This document shows, piece after piece, positions 1 to 6,165 of a stretch of DNA of 11,129 nucleotides (the first letter of the stretch is position 1; each line of letters opens with the position of its first letter). Source of the DNA: Clostridia bacterium (GTDB lineage: Bacteria > Bacillota > Clostridia > Oscillospirales > Acutalibacteraceae); NCBI GenBank assembly GCA_017614275.1, contig JAGACE010000216.1, positions 1-11,129 on the forward strand, read 5' to 3'. A program made the position numbers and the translations under genes. The notes under the pieces are model-generated. The model had not been told where the DNA came from, did not search any database, and saw nothing but the letters and a program-made list of their open reading frames with translations.

Positions 1-104
1 ACGAGTTCATGAGCATGGATGACAGCGCTTACAACCCGCATCCCACGATCAAGGGAAGCCGGTATATGGCGGACAAGATCATCGAGGTCCTGCCCTCCAA
101 ATAA
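1..104 (+). CDS. C-terminal end of a protein, possibly an SGNH/GDSL-type hydrolase (5' truncated)
   Basis: An open frame enters from the left edge (first full codon at 3) and stops at TAA 102-104, giving 33 residues that end in IIEVLPSK. The tail contains D-D-S-A-Y-N-P-H-P-T-I-K-G followed by a helix-like RYMADKIIEVL. An Asp a few residues before His-Pro, then Gly and a closing helix, resembles the catalytic Asp/His block near the C terminus of SGNH/GDSL hydrolases (typically DxxHP then GY). Here the Asp-His spacing is longer than usual, so the family call is tentative. That a gene ends here is well supported, because a terminator follows 27 nt after the stop codon. Confidence 0.45.
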   Translation, partial: EFMSMDDSAYNPHPTIKGSRYMADKIIEVLPSK

Positions 105-130
105 GACTGGTTACAATTTAGAAACGAATG

Positions 131-160
131 ACGCCCCGGGTCGACCCGGGGTGTTGTTTT
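131..160 (+). terminator. Rho-independent terminator with a perfect palindromic core
   Basis: Positions 134-151 read CCCCGGGTCGACCCGGGG, a perfect palindrome. It folds as a GC-rich stem closing on a TCGA loop, extended outward by further pairs (131-133 with 152-154, one of them G-T). A GTTGTTTT tract follows. It lies 27 nt after the preceding stop codon and before the next gene, as expected for an intrinsic terminator. Confidence 0.85.
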
Positions 161-197
161 ATGTTAAAATATTAGAAAACAAGCGGGAGTCGAAGCG

Positions 198-986
198 ATG
201 ATCCGTTACCTGGAAACCATATCTCCGGAACGCCTGGAGGAACTGCTCTCTTTCTGTTCTTCCGACGCCTTCGGCGTCAAGGCCATCGGCCCGGTCCTGT
301 CCTACGGAACCGGGTTTGAGTTCGTCGACGCCTGGGAACAGCGGGACGGGGAAGGGACCCTGACCGCGTTCGTCTCCCGCTTCTACGGCAGTACCGTCGT
401 CTGCGGCTCTGACGGCTGTGACCGGGAGGAGCTGGAAGCTTTCCTGCGGGCCATCGGAGCGCAGTCCCTGCTGGGGCCGGAAGCCCTTCTTCCGTCCTTT
501 CGGGAGCAGGGGAAGACCGGCCCGGTCCTGTGCCTTCCCGGAGGCGATGCATGGGGCGGTCCTTCCGACGATCTTCCCGGAAACACCGCTCTGGTCTTCG
601 ACGACCGGTTCCGGGACGTCTACGACGTGCTGGCGGAAAGCGACGCCGACCGATCCCCCGACCGCTATGACGCCTTCCTGACCGACCTGTCCCACCGCAT
701 CCGTCACGGGACGGCCCATACGGTGCTTCTGTGGGAAGGGGAGGAACCGGCTGCCACCGCATCCATCCTGGTGGAACTGCCCGAAGCCGTTTTCTGCGGC
801 GCCGTCGCCACCCGCCCCGCGTTCCGGGGCAAACACTACGCGAGCGCCTGCCTCCGGGCATTGCGCGAACGTCGGCCGGACTGCCCGCTCTTCCTGCTCT
901 GCAGGGAAGAGATGCAGCCGTTTTACGAACGCTTCGGCCTGTCTGTGACAGGCCGTTATCTGGAGATCGATCCCGGTCGACCATAA
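198..986 (+). CDS. GNAT-family N-acetyltransferase
   Basis: This 262-residue protein has a C-terminal half (about 130-262) that reads as a GNAT acetyltransferase fold. Strand AVFCGAVATRPAFRG leads into the acetyl-CoA pyrophosphate-binding loop RPAFRGKHYASACLRAL (206-222, the R/Q-x-x-G-x-G/A region). Then come LFLLCREEMQ (231-240) and PFYERFGLSVTGRY (241-254), the usual end of the fold. Residues 1-130 do not match a family I recognise and may be a degenerate second GNAT-like domain, as in other two-domain GNATs. The start at 198 is supported by GGGAG at 185-189, 8 nt upstream. It is followed after 14 nt by the phosphohexomutase, so the two are probably co-transcribed. Substrate is unknown; N-acetylation of a small molecule or protein is the family-level expectation. 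Confidence 0.75.
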   Translation: MIRYLETISPERLEELLSFCSSDAFGVKAIGPVLSYGTGFEFVDAWEQRDGEGTLTAFVSRFYGSTVVCGSDGCDREELEAFLRAIGAQSLLGPEALLPSFREQGKTGPVLCLPGGDAWGGPSDDLPGNTALVFDDRFRDVYDVLAESDADRSPDRYDAFLTDLSHRIRHGTAHTVLLWEGEEPAATASILVELPEAVFCGAVATRPAFRGKHYASACLRALRERRPDCPLFLLCREEMQPFYERFGLSVTGRYLEIDPGRP

Positions 987-1000
987 GAAAGGGAACCATT

Positions 1001-2518
1001 ATGCTCGAACAGAACTATCAGGTCCTCAAAAGCGGGTCCGACATCCGCGGTATCGCGGTGGACGGCGTGCTCGGACAGGAGGTCTGGCTGACGGACGAAG
1101 TCGCCGCGAACATCGGGTACGGCTTCGCCTACTGGCTGGAAGAGAAAACGTCGCCGGCCCACGGCACCGCGTACACGGTGGCGGTGGGGCACGACTCCCG
1201 CATCTCCGCGGACCGTCTGACAGACGCTCTGGTGAAGGGGCTGACCGAAGCCGGCGTGAACGTCAAACGCTGCGGACTGGCCTCCACGCCCGCCATGTTC
1301 ATGACCACTGTCAACTTCGACTGCGACGCCGCGGTGGAGATCACCGCGAGCCATCATCCCTTCAACCGCAACGGCTTCAAGTTCTTCACGAAGGCCGGCG
1401 GCGTCGAGGGAGCGGACGTGGCGGACATCCTGACCCTGGCCGAGAACGCGCCGAAAGAACCGGCGCCGGAGAAGGGCACTGTGACCGACACGCCCTACAT
1501 GAACATCTATGCCGAACAGTTGCGGGACATGATCTGCGAGGAGGTCAACTCCGACGACTATGCCCGTCCGCTGCGCGACTTCAAGATCGCGGTGGACGCG
1601 GGCAACGGCGCCGGCGGCTTCTACGCCACAAAAGTCCTCGAACCGCTGGGGGCCGACATCACCGGCAGCCAGTTCCTGGAGCCGGACGGCATGTTCCCGA
1701 ACCATGTGCCGAACCCCGAAGACCCGACGGCGATGGAAGCCATCTCGTCCTCCGTCGTGCACAACGGCTGCGACCTCGGCATCATCTTCGACACCGATGT
1801 GGACCGCTCCGCCTGCGTGGACGCGAGCGGGCGGGCCATCAACCGCAACGCGCTCATCGCCCTGGCGGCCGCCATCGCCCTGGAGGGCAACGAGGGCGGC
1901 ACCATCGTCACCGACTCCGTCACCTCGTCCGGCCTGAAAGAGTTCATCGAGACCACGCTGGGCGGGAAACACTGCCGGTTCAAGCGCGGCTACCGCAACG
2001 TCATCAACGAGGCCAAACGGCTGAATCTGGACGAATGTCAGAACGCGCCCCTGGCCATCGAGACCTCCGGCCATGCCGCCATGCGGGAGAACTATTTCCT
2101 CGACGACGGCACCTACCTGGCCACGAAGATCATCATCAAAGCGGCCCAGCTGAAGCGGGACGGCAAGACCCTGGGCGATCTGATCGCCGACCTGAAGGAA
2201 CCGGTGGAAGAGGCGGAATACCGCCTGAAGATCCTGCCGGAGAACTTCCGGGAGATCGGAGAGCAGGTCATCGACGACCTGACCCACGTCATCTCCGAGT
2301 CGGACGACTACGTGGTGGCGCCGGACAACGCGGAGGGCATCCGCGCAAGCAAGCCGTCGGTGGACGGCTGGTTCCTGCTCCGCCTGTCGGTCCACGACCC
2401 GGTCATGCCGCTGAACATCGAGAGCAATACGCCGGGAGGCGTCAGCAATATCCTGCGGGACCTCAAAGCGTTCTTCCACGTCTATGAGGTGCTGGATTCA
2501 TCCTGCCTGCAGGACTGA
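1001..2518 (+). CDS. Phosphohexomutase (phosphoglucomutase/phosphomannomutase family)
   Basis: This 505-residue alpha-D-phosphohexomutase should interconvert hexose 1- and 6-phosphates in the cytoplasm through a phosphoserine intermediate. Family landmarks appear in order. The active-site loop TASHHPFNRNGFKFFT (115-130) has catalytic Ser117. The metal loop FDTDVDRS (263-270) has Asp264, Asp266 and Asp268. The sugar-binding loop ETSGHAAMRENYF (354-366) follows, and the C-terminal phosphate-binding loop RASKPSVDGW begins at Arg448. An N-terminal substrate-contact motif, GSDIRGIAV, is at 12-20. The loop carries His where most bacterial enzymes have Asn (TASHNP); the xNRNGxKFFT form resembles a distinct subgroup also known from plants. 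Glucose versus mannose preference cannot be read from the sequence. The start at 1001 follows AAAGGGAA; a longer in-frame reading from 731 only overlaps the acetyltransferase gene. larB follows after 15 nt, suggesting a shared transcript. Confidence 0.92.
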   Translation: MLEQNYQVLKSGSDIRGIAVDGVLGQEVWLTDEVAANIGYGFAYWLEEKTSPAHGTAYTVAVGHDSRISADRLTDALVKGLTEAGVNVKRCGLASTPAMFMTTVNFDCDAAVEITASHHPFNRNGFKFFTKAGGVEGADVADILTLAENAPKEPAPEKGTVTDTPYMNIYAEQLRDMICEEVNSDDYARPLRDFKIAVDAGNGAGGFYATKVLEPLGADITGSQFLEPDGMFPNHVPNPEDPTAMEAISSSVVHNGCDLGIIFDTDVDRSACVDASGRAINRNALIALAAAIALEGNEGGTIVTDSVTSSGLKEFIETTLGGKHCRFKRGYRNVINEAKRLNLDECQNAPLAIETSGHAAMRENYFLDDGTYLATKIIIKAAQLKRDGKTLGDLIADLKEPVEEAEYRLKILPENFREIGEQVIDDLTHVISESDDYVVAPDNAEGIRASKPSVDGWFLLRLSVHDPVMPLNIESNTPGGVSNILRDLKAFFHVYEVLDSSCLQD

Positions 2519-2533
2519 TGCAAGGGAGACAGT

Positions 2534-3286
2534 ATGGAACTGAAAGATCTACTGGCGCAGGTGGCCGACGGACAGACGTCGGCTGACGACGCCCTGGAAC
2601 AGCTGAAGACCCTGCCGTATGAGGACTTGTCCTTCGCGAAGGTGGACCACCATCGGCACATCCGCAGCGGGTTCCCTGAGGTCGTGTACTGCGAGCGGAA
2701 AACACCGGAACAGATCCGGGACATCATGAAGGCGATCCACAACCGTGCCGGTCTGGTCCTCGGGACCAGAGCGTCCGCGGAACAGTATGAGGTCGTCCGG
2801 GCCGCGCTGCCCGAGGCCGTCTACCACGAGGTCCCGCGCTGCATCACGGTCGGAGAGCCGAAGGAGATCATCGGCAACGTGGCCGTCTGCACGGCGGGCA
2901 CCACCGACATCCCTGTCGCGGAAGAGGCGGCGCTGACCGCCTGGATGTGCGGGGCGGAGGTCCATCGCTACTATGACGTCGGCGTGGCCGGTCTGCACCG
3001 CCTGCTCGACCAGATCGACGACATCCGCGCGGCCCACGCCATCGTGGCTGTCGCCGGCATGGAAGGCGCTCTGGCCAGCGTGCTCGGCGGACTGGTGGAC
3101 GCGCCCATCGTCGCCGTCCCCACCAGCGTGGGCTACGGCGCCAACTTCGGCGGACTGTCCGCTCTGCTGGCCATGCTCAATTCCTGCGCGGCCGGTTCCG
3201 CGGTCGTCAACATCGACAACGGCTTCAACGCCGGGTTCATGGCGGCGAAGATCAATCGCCAGACGGTGAAAGGAGAAGACCGATGA
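2534..3286 (+). CDS. larB: Nickel-pincer cofactor biosynthesis protein LarB
   Basis: The 250-residue product matches LarB across its length. In characterised systems LarB carboxylates the pyridinium ring of nicotinic acid adenine dinucleotide and hydrolyses the phosphoanhydride, giving the dicarboxylated mononucleotide that LarE then sulfurates. Its C-terminal half is a PurE-like (AIR carboxylase-like) fold: TAGTTDIPVAEEA (120-132), YDVGVAGLHRL (147-157), VAGMEGALASVLGGLV (173-188), VPTSVGYGANFGG (195-207) and MLNSCAAG (214-221). Cys218 in MLNSC corresponds to the cysteine that forms the covalent substrate adduct in Lactobacillus plantarum LarB (Cys221 there). The N-terminal part (about 1-100) is the LarB-specific region. 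An AAGGGAG ribosome site precedes the start. The stop overlaps the larC2 start as ATGA, indicating translational coupling. No larE or larA lies in the window. Confidence 0.95.
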   Translation: MELKDLLAQVADGQTSADDALEQLKTLPYEDLSFAKVDHHRHIRSGFPEVVYCERKTPEQIRDIMKAIHNRAGLVLGTRASAEQYEVVRAALPEAVYHEVPRCITVGEPKEIIGNVAVCTAGTTDIPVAEEAALTAWMCGAEVHRYYDVGVAGLHRLLDQIDDIRAAHAIVAVAGMEGALASVLGGLVDAPIVAVPTSVGYGANFGGLSALLAMLNSCAAGSAVVNIDNGFNAGFMAAKINRQTVKGEDR

Positions 3287-3693
3287 GAGATGAGATCTGG
3301 GTCCTGACCACCAACCTCGACGACTGCACCGGAGAGACGCTGGCGTACTGCATGGAGAAACTCTTCGACGCGGGTGCCAGAGACGTCTGGTACACGCCCA
3401 TCTTCATGAAGAAGGGGAGACCGGCCTACGCGCTGTCCGTCATGTGCAAAGACGACGTCAAAGACGAGTGCATCCGGATCATCTTCCGTGAGACCTCCGC
3501 CATCGGGATGCGGGTCTCTCGCGAGGAACGGGTCCTCATGGACCGCGAAGCCGTGACGGCGGACACCCCTTACGGCACGGTGGACGCCAAGCTCCTGACT
3601 TATGAGGACATCGAAAAGACCACCATCGAATATGAGAGCGCGAAAGCGCTGGCCGAAGAAAACGGCGTCCCGCTCAGCGCGATCCTGAAATAA
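3283..3693 (+). CDS. larC2: LarC2: stand-alone C-terminal domain of the LarC nickel insertase
   Basis: The 136-residue product matches only the C-terminal domain of LarC, the CTP-dependent cyclometallase that inserts nickel into the pincer nucleotide. Recognisable LarC2 blocks are TNLDDCTGETLAYCMEKL (10-27), GARDVWYTPIFMKKGRPAY (31-49), FRETSAIGMRVSREER (68-83) and YGTVDAK (97-103), with an EYESAKALAEENGVP tail. In L. plantarum the two LarC halves are joined by programmed ribosomal frameshifting. Here LarC2 starts at its own ATG, overlapping the larB stop by 4 nt, with AAAGGAG (about 3270-3276) just upstream. It directly follows larB with no LarC1 coding sequence between. LarC1, which carries the usual N-terminal region, must lie elsewhere or be missing. 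A strong hairpin terminator follows. Confidence 0.88.
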   Translation: MRDEIWVLTTNLDDCTGETLAYCMEKLFDAGARDVWYTPIFMKKGRPAYALSVMCKDDVKDECIRIIFRETSAIGMRVSREERVLMDREAVTADTPYGTVDAKLLTYEDIEKTTIEYESAKALAEENGVPLSAILK

Positions 3694-3705
3694 GAAAACG
3701 ATAGA

Positions 3706-3733
3706 AAAAGAGAGCAGGTCCCTGCTCTCTTTT
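3706..3733 (+). terminator. Rho-independent terminator of the larB-larC2 operon
   Basis: Twelve contiguous pairs join 3706-3717 (AAAAGAGAGCAG) to 3722-3733 (CTGCTCTCTTTT) around a GTCC loop, with the right arm ending in a T run. It begins 12 nt after the larC2 stop codon and precedes a new promoter, separating the acetyltransferase-to-larC2 operon from the membrane-protein/DUF362 unit. Confidence 0.88.
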
Positions 3734-3746
3734 CTTCACAAAATGG

Positions 3747-3775
3747 TTGTGCGTCAATAATAAAAAGATTATAAT
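3747..3775 (+). promoter_or_regulatory. Predicted sigma-A promoter for the small membrane protein/DUF362 unit
   Basis: A perfect -10 hexamer TATAAT lies at 3770-3775, with TTGTGC at 3747-3752 as a weak -35 (TTG matches) and an exact 17-nt spacer. It sits in an AT-rich gap between a terminator and the next ribosome binding site, 47 nt before the predicted start codon. Confidence 0.65.
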
Positions 3776-3802
3776 AAAATTTGTATAAACTATACGTGTA
3801 CC

Positions 3803-3816
3803 AAGGAGAAAGGTGG
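3803..3816 (+). promoter_or_regulatory. Ribosome binding site that sets the start of the first small membrane protein
   Basis: AAGGAGAAAGGTGG contains two Shine-Dalgarno-like cores. The second ends 6 nt before ATG 3823. This favours 3823 over an in-frame TTG at 3781, which lies next to the promoter and has no ribosome site of its own. Confidence 0.75.
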
Positions 3817-3822
3817 TATTCT

Positions 3823-4113
3823 ATGAAAAAGGTAAGAGATCTTTTGTTCTCCTTCCTGACCAAAATCGAAAAACTGGACTATTTCCTGGTCATCGTGCTC
3901 TGGAGCCTCGGCGCTCTGGCGGCCCCGTTCGGGTTCCCGTGGATCGTCCTCGGCATTCTGGCGCTCCATGCTTTTGAGACCGTGACCATCGGCCTGAAGG
4001 TCGGGAGAGAGGCCAACGAGAATTTCCTGTATTCCCTGTGCATGTGCATGACCTTCGGGTTCACCTGGTGGGTCCCGCTGCGCTGGAAGACAGAGAACGG
4101 CCTGCTGAAGTAA
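3823..4113 (+). CDS. Small membrane protein, first of a tandem paralogous pair
   Basis: This 96-residue protein of unknown function begins with a basic leader (MKKVRDLLFSFLTKIEK). Hydrophobic stretches follow at about 20-36 and 38-56, then a polar segment, and a third stretch at about 68-81, so two or three membrane passes are likely. Conserved-looking residues are shared with the next gene: HAFETVTIGLKVGRE (49-63) and FGFTWWVPL (78-86), with identical spacing between the two blocks. From the shared His onward about 20 of 43 residues are identical, by hand alignment. The HxFE and GLKxGR pattern followed by FGFxWWxPL looks like a functional signature, but I do not recognise a characterised family. 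It has its own promoter, and its partner starts 16 nt downstream, with the DUF362 gene next. Confidence 0.85.
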   Translation: MKKVRDLLFSFLTKIEKLDYFLVIVLWSLGALAAPFGFPWIVLGILALHAFETVTIGLKVGREANENFLYSLCMCMTFGFTWWVPLRWKTENGLLK

Positions 4114-4129
4114 GGAAAGGAGAAACAAA

Positions 4130-4432
4130 ATGGTTGCTGTATTATCTTATGTCGCGTGCATCGGTCTGTGGATCGTCAACACGCTCATCCTGATCATCAA
4201 GAAGAACCCGTTCTGGCTTCTTCTGCTCTTCTTCACGCATCTCTTCGAACTCCTGACCGTCGGTCTGAAGACCGGCAGAAAGTTCGGCGAGAAGGACCCT
4301 GTGTCCATCGCCAGCTGCATCTGCTTCGGCTTCCTCTGGTGGCTGCCGCTCAAAAAGCAGATGGAACGGGAGACCTTTACCGATGACGACTTTGTCCGTC
4401 GCCCCGACGACATCGTCATCCGTCATGACTGA
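4130..4432 (+). CDS. Small membrane protein, second of a tandem paralogous pair
   Basis: This 100-residue protein of unknown function is paralogous to the preceding gene. It opens directly with a hydrophobic segment (about 2-23), then a second (about 27-44), then THLFELLTVGLKTGRKFGEK (36-55) and a third short stretch ending in FGFLWWLPL (66-74). It lacks the basic leader of its partner but adds a charged tail (ETFTDDDFVRRPDDIVIRHD, 81-100), probably cytoplasmic or lumen-facing. The distance from the shared His to the FGF block is 29 residues in both proteins. AAAGGAG at 4116-4122 lies 7 nt before the start. The gap to the DUF362 gene is only 12 nt and contains that gene's ribosome site, so translation of the three is likely linked. 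The tandem pair suggests a heterodimer or a duplicated sensor/anchor; that is inference. Confidence 0.88.
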   Translation: MVAVLSYVACIGLWIVNTLILIIKKNPFWLLLLFFTHLFELLTVGLKTGRKFGEKDPVSIASCICFGFLWWLPLKKQMERETFTDDDFVRRPDDIVIRHD

Positions 4433-4444
4433 GGAGGATGTGCA

Positions 4445-6118
4445 ATGGGAATCAAATATGAGCACAACGCGGTCGTCATCGCGGAAGCGCCGAAGCTGAA
4501 CTACACGCACAACTATGTGTGCCTTCCTTATGACTACGGCCGTCAGAGCTATGAGGACAGAGCGGACGTCAAGGCGATCAAAGCCACGGTCCGCGGCGCC
4601 CTCGACGACCTGGACAAGGCCACCGGCTGGAAAGAGAAGTTCCGGGGCCAGAAGATCCTGATCAAACCGAACCTCGTGTTCGTCACCCCGAAGACCGGGT
4701 ATCGCTACGACTATGACATCCCGCAGACCACGGACCCCCGCGTCTTCGACGCCACCATGGAAGTGCTGTCCGAGCTGTGCGACGACATCGTCATCGGCGA
4801 GGGCTCCGGTCTCGTGACCTGGGGCTATGCCAAGATCGCCGGCTATCTCCGCATCGCGGAGAAATACGGCGCCCGCTTCATGGCGTTCGAAGAGCGCCCC
4901 ACCGAGCGGTATTTCTGCCCGAAGGCGGAAGTCGGCCGGGAAGTCTATTTCCCCGACATCGTCGGCGAAGTTGTCCGCGGAGAGCGTCTCTATGTCTCGC
5001 ATCCGAAGACCAAGTGCAACATCTACACCGGCGTCACTCTGGGCTTCAAGAACTCGATGGGCACGTATTCCGTCAACATGCGCGCCCGGAACCATACCTA
5101 TGAGATCGACACCAAGCTGACCGACATCATGTATGCCTTCAAACCGGACCTGACGGTCATCGACGGCATCATCGGCGGCGAGGGCAACACCCCCGGTCCG
5201 AACGATCCGGTCCTCTTCGACCGCATCATCTGCGGCACCAACGCCGTGGAAGTCGACCGCGTCACCACCGAGCTCATGGGCTTTGACCCGAAGGAGAGCC
5301 GGCTGCTGATCGAAGCGGACAAGAAGGGCTTCAACGATCCCGATGTCGAGATCATCGGCGAGAAACGCGTCGTGCCGTTCCGCAGAGCGGAACCCACCCT
5401 GCTCTCCGAGCGCTTCAAGAAGAACTGGCCCGGCGTCAAGGAGTTCGTCGGTTACACCAACCCCCATGTGCCGAAGCTGACCAAACTCGACGGTATCCCC
5501 TTTGAAGATGTCTTCGCGATGGAACAGTACGACCGGGGCGGCACCCCGTCCTCGCTCGGCACCTGCTTCGAAGTCTTCTTCGCTTCCTATACCTATCCGC
5601 TGACCAAAAAACGTCACCTGAACGTCGTCGTCGGCGAAGGCGCGGAATTCGAAGGCAAGAAGTACTGGATCTCCGATGACGGACATGCCTACAGCCTCGA
5701 AGAGCTGAAAGAGCTGCCCTACCTGACCGTCGTGGTCGGGGAGAACTCCGCTCCCGCGAAAGAGGCTGCCAGCCATCCGTTCTTCTTCATCCGCGGCTGG
5801 GGCGAAGTCAACAACCTCGCCGTCCGCATGGCCGCGGCCATGATGCCGACGCTGCCCGGTCAGACCGACCTGCATTGGCTGCCCTGGATCGGCATCGGCG
5901 CCGTCCGCAAGTATGTCGTCAAGCTCGCCAGAGCCGCGATGGGCCATCCCACCGACATGACATACGACGCGTTCCGCGACGGTCCTTACACCATCCCGGA
6001 ACTGGAAGCGCAGAACCTCGACGTGGACTGCATCCCGGCTCCGCTGCCGCCTCTGACTCTGAAAGACAGACTGAAGGCCATGAAGGAGACCAAGATCCTC
6101 GCGCAGTTCCTGATCTAA
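4445..6118 (+). CDS. DUF362 domain-containing protein of unknown function
   Basis: This 557-residue protein has the DUF362 (COG2006) domain at roughly 65-310. Family blocks are GQKILIKPNLVFV (68-80), TTDPRVFDA (95-103), DIVIGEGSGLVTWGYAKIAGY (about 114-134), YVSHPKTKCNIYTGVTLGFKN (183-203) and LTVIDGIIGGEGNTPGPND (236-254). Unlike many family members it has no ferredoxin-type CxxCxxC cluster motif. About 240 further residues (310-557) follow, including GEGAEFEGKKYW (397-408) and a hydrophobic, Trp-rich patch at 469-490 that could touch a membrane or partner. No signal peptide is seen. The start at 4445 follows GGAGG at about 4433-4437. It is the last gene of the unit with two small membrane proteins and lies downstream of larB-larC2, but across a terminator. 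DUF362 has no agreed biochemical role. A link to nickel-pincer chemistry is only a hypothesis. Confidence 0.85.
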   Translation: MGIKYEHNAVVIAEAPKLNYTHNYVCLPYDYGRQSYEDRADVKAIKATVRGALDDLDKATGWKEKFRGQKILIKPNLVFVTPKTGYRYDYDIPQTTDPRVFDATMEVLSELCDDIVIGEGSGLVTWGYAKIAGYLRIAEKYGARFMAFEERPTERYFCPKAEVGREVYFPDIVGEVVRGERLYVSHPKTKCNIYTGVTLGFKNSMGTYSVNMRARNHTYEIDTKLTDIMYAFKPDLTVIDGIIGGEGNTPGPNDPVLFDRIICGTNAVEVDRVTTELMGFDPKESRLLIEADKKGFNDPDVEIIGEKRVVPFRRAEPTLLSERFKKNWPGVKEFVGYTNPHVPKLTKLDGIPFEDVFAMEQYDRGGTPSSLGTCFEVFFASYTYPLTKKRHLNVVVGEGAEFEGKKYWISDDGHAYSLEELKELPYLTVVVGENSAPAKEAASHPFFFIRGWGEVNNLAVRMAAAMMPTLPGQTDLHWLPWIGIGAVRKYVVKLARAAMGHPTDMTYDAFRDGPYTIPELEAQNLDVDCIPAPLPPLTLKDRLKAMKETKILAQFLI

Positions 6119-6124
6119 AACGAG

Positions 6125-6158
6125 AAAACACCCCTGCCGTTCGGCGGGGGTGTTTTTT
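6125..6158. terminator. Bidirectional hairpin terminator between convergent genes
   Basis: Fourteen pairs, one of them T-G, join 6125-6138 (AAAACACCCCTGCC) to 6143-6156 around a GTTC loop. The right arm runs into TTTTTT for the plus strand. The A-rich left flank gives TTTT on the minus strand. It lies 6 nt after the DUF362 stop and 7 nt beyond the uracil-DNA glycosylase stop on the other strand, so it probably ends both transcripts. Confidence 0.88.
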
Positions 6159-6165
6159 ATTGTCT

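Noticed and set aside
161..175. Possible -10 element (TTAAAAT) before the acetyltransferase gene
   Set aside because: No -35 element is found at a suitable distance, since the upstream position falls in the terminator hairpin. A promoter is likely in this gap but I cannot place it.
731..1000. An in-frame upstream extension of the phosphohexomutase into the acetyltransferase gene
   Set aside because: The extension is Arg/Pro-rich, overlaps another gene's coding sequence, and a proper ribosome site precedes ATG 1001, where family similarity begins.
956..2479. A 507-codon minus-strand frame opposite the phosphohexomutase
   Set aside because: The plus-strand frame has all phosphohexomutase motifs. 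The antisense product is an Arg/Val/Asp/Gly-rich shadow.
3781..3822. TTG start for the first small membrane protein, adding 14 residues
   Set aside because: The TTG lies 6 nt after the -10 element with no ribosome site, whereas ATG 3823 has a strong one; the extra residues also do not fit the paralogue.
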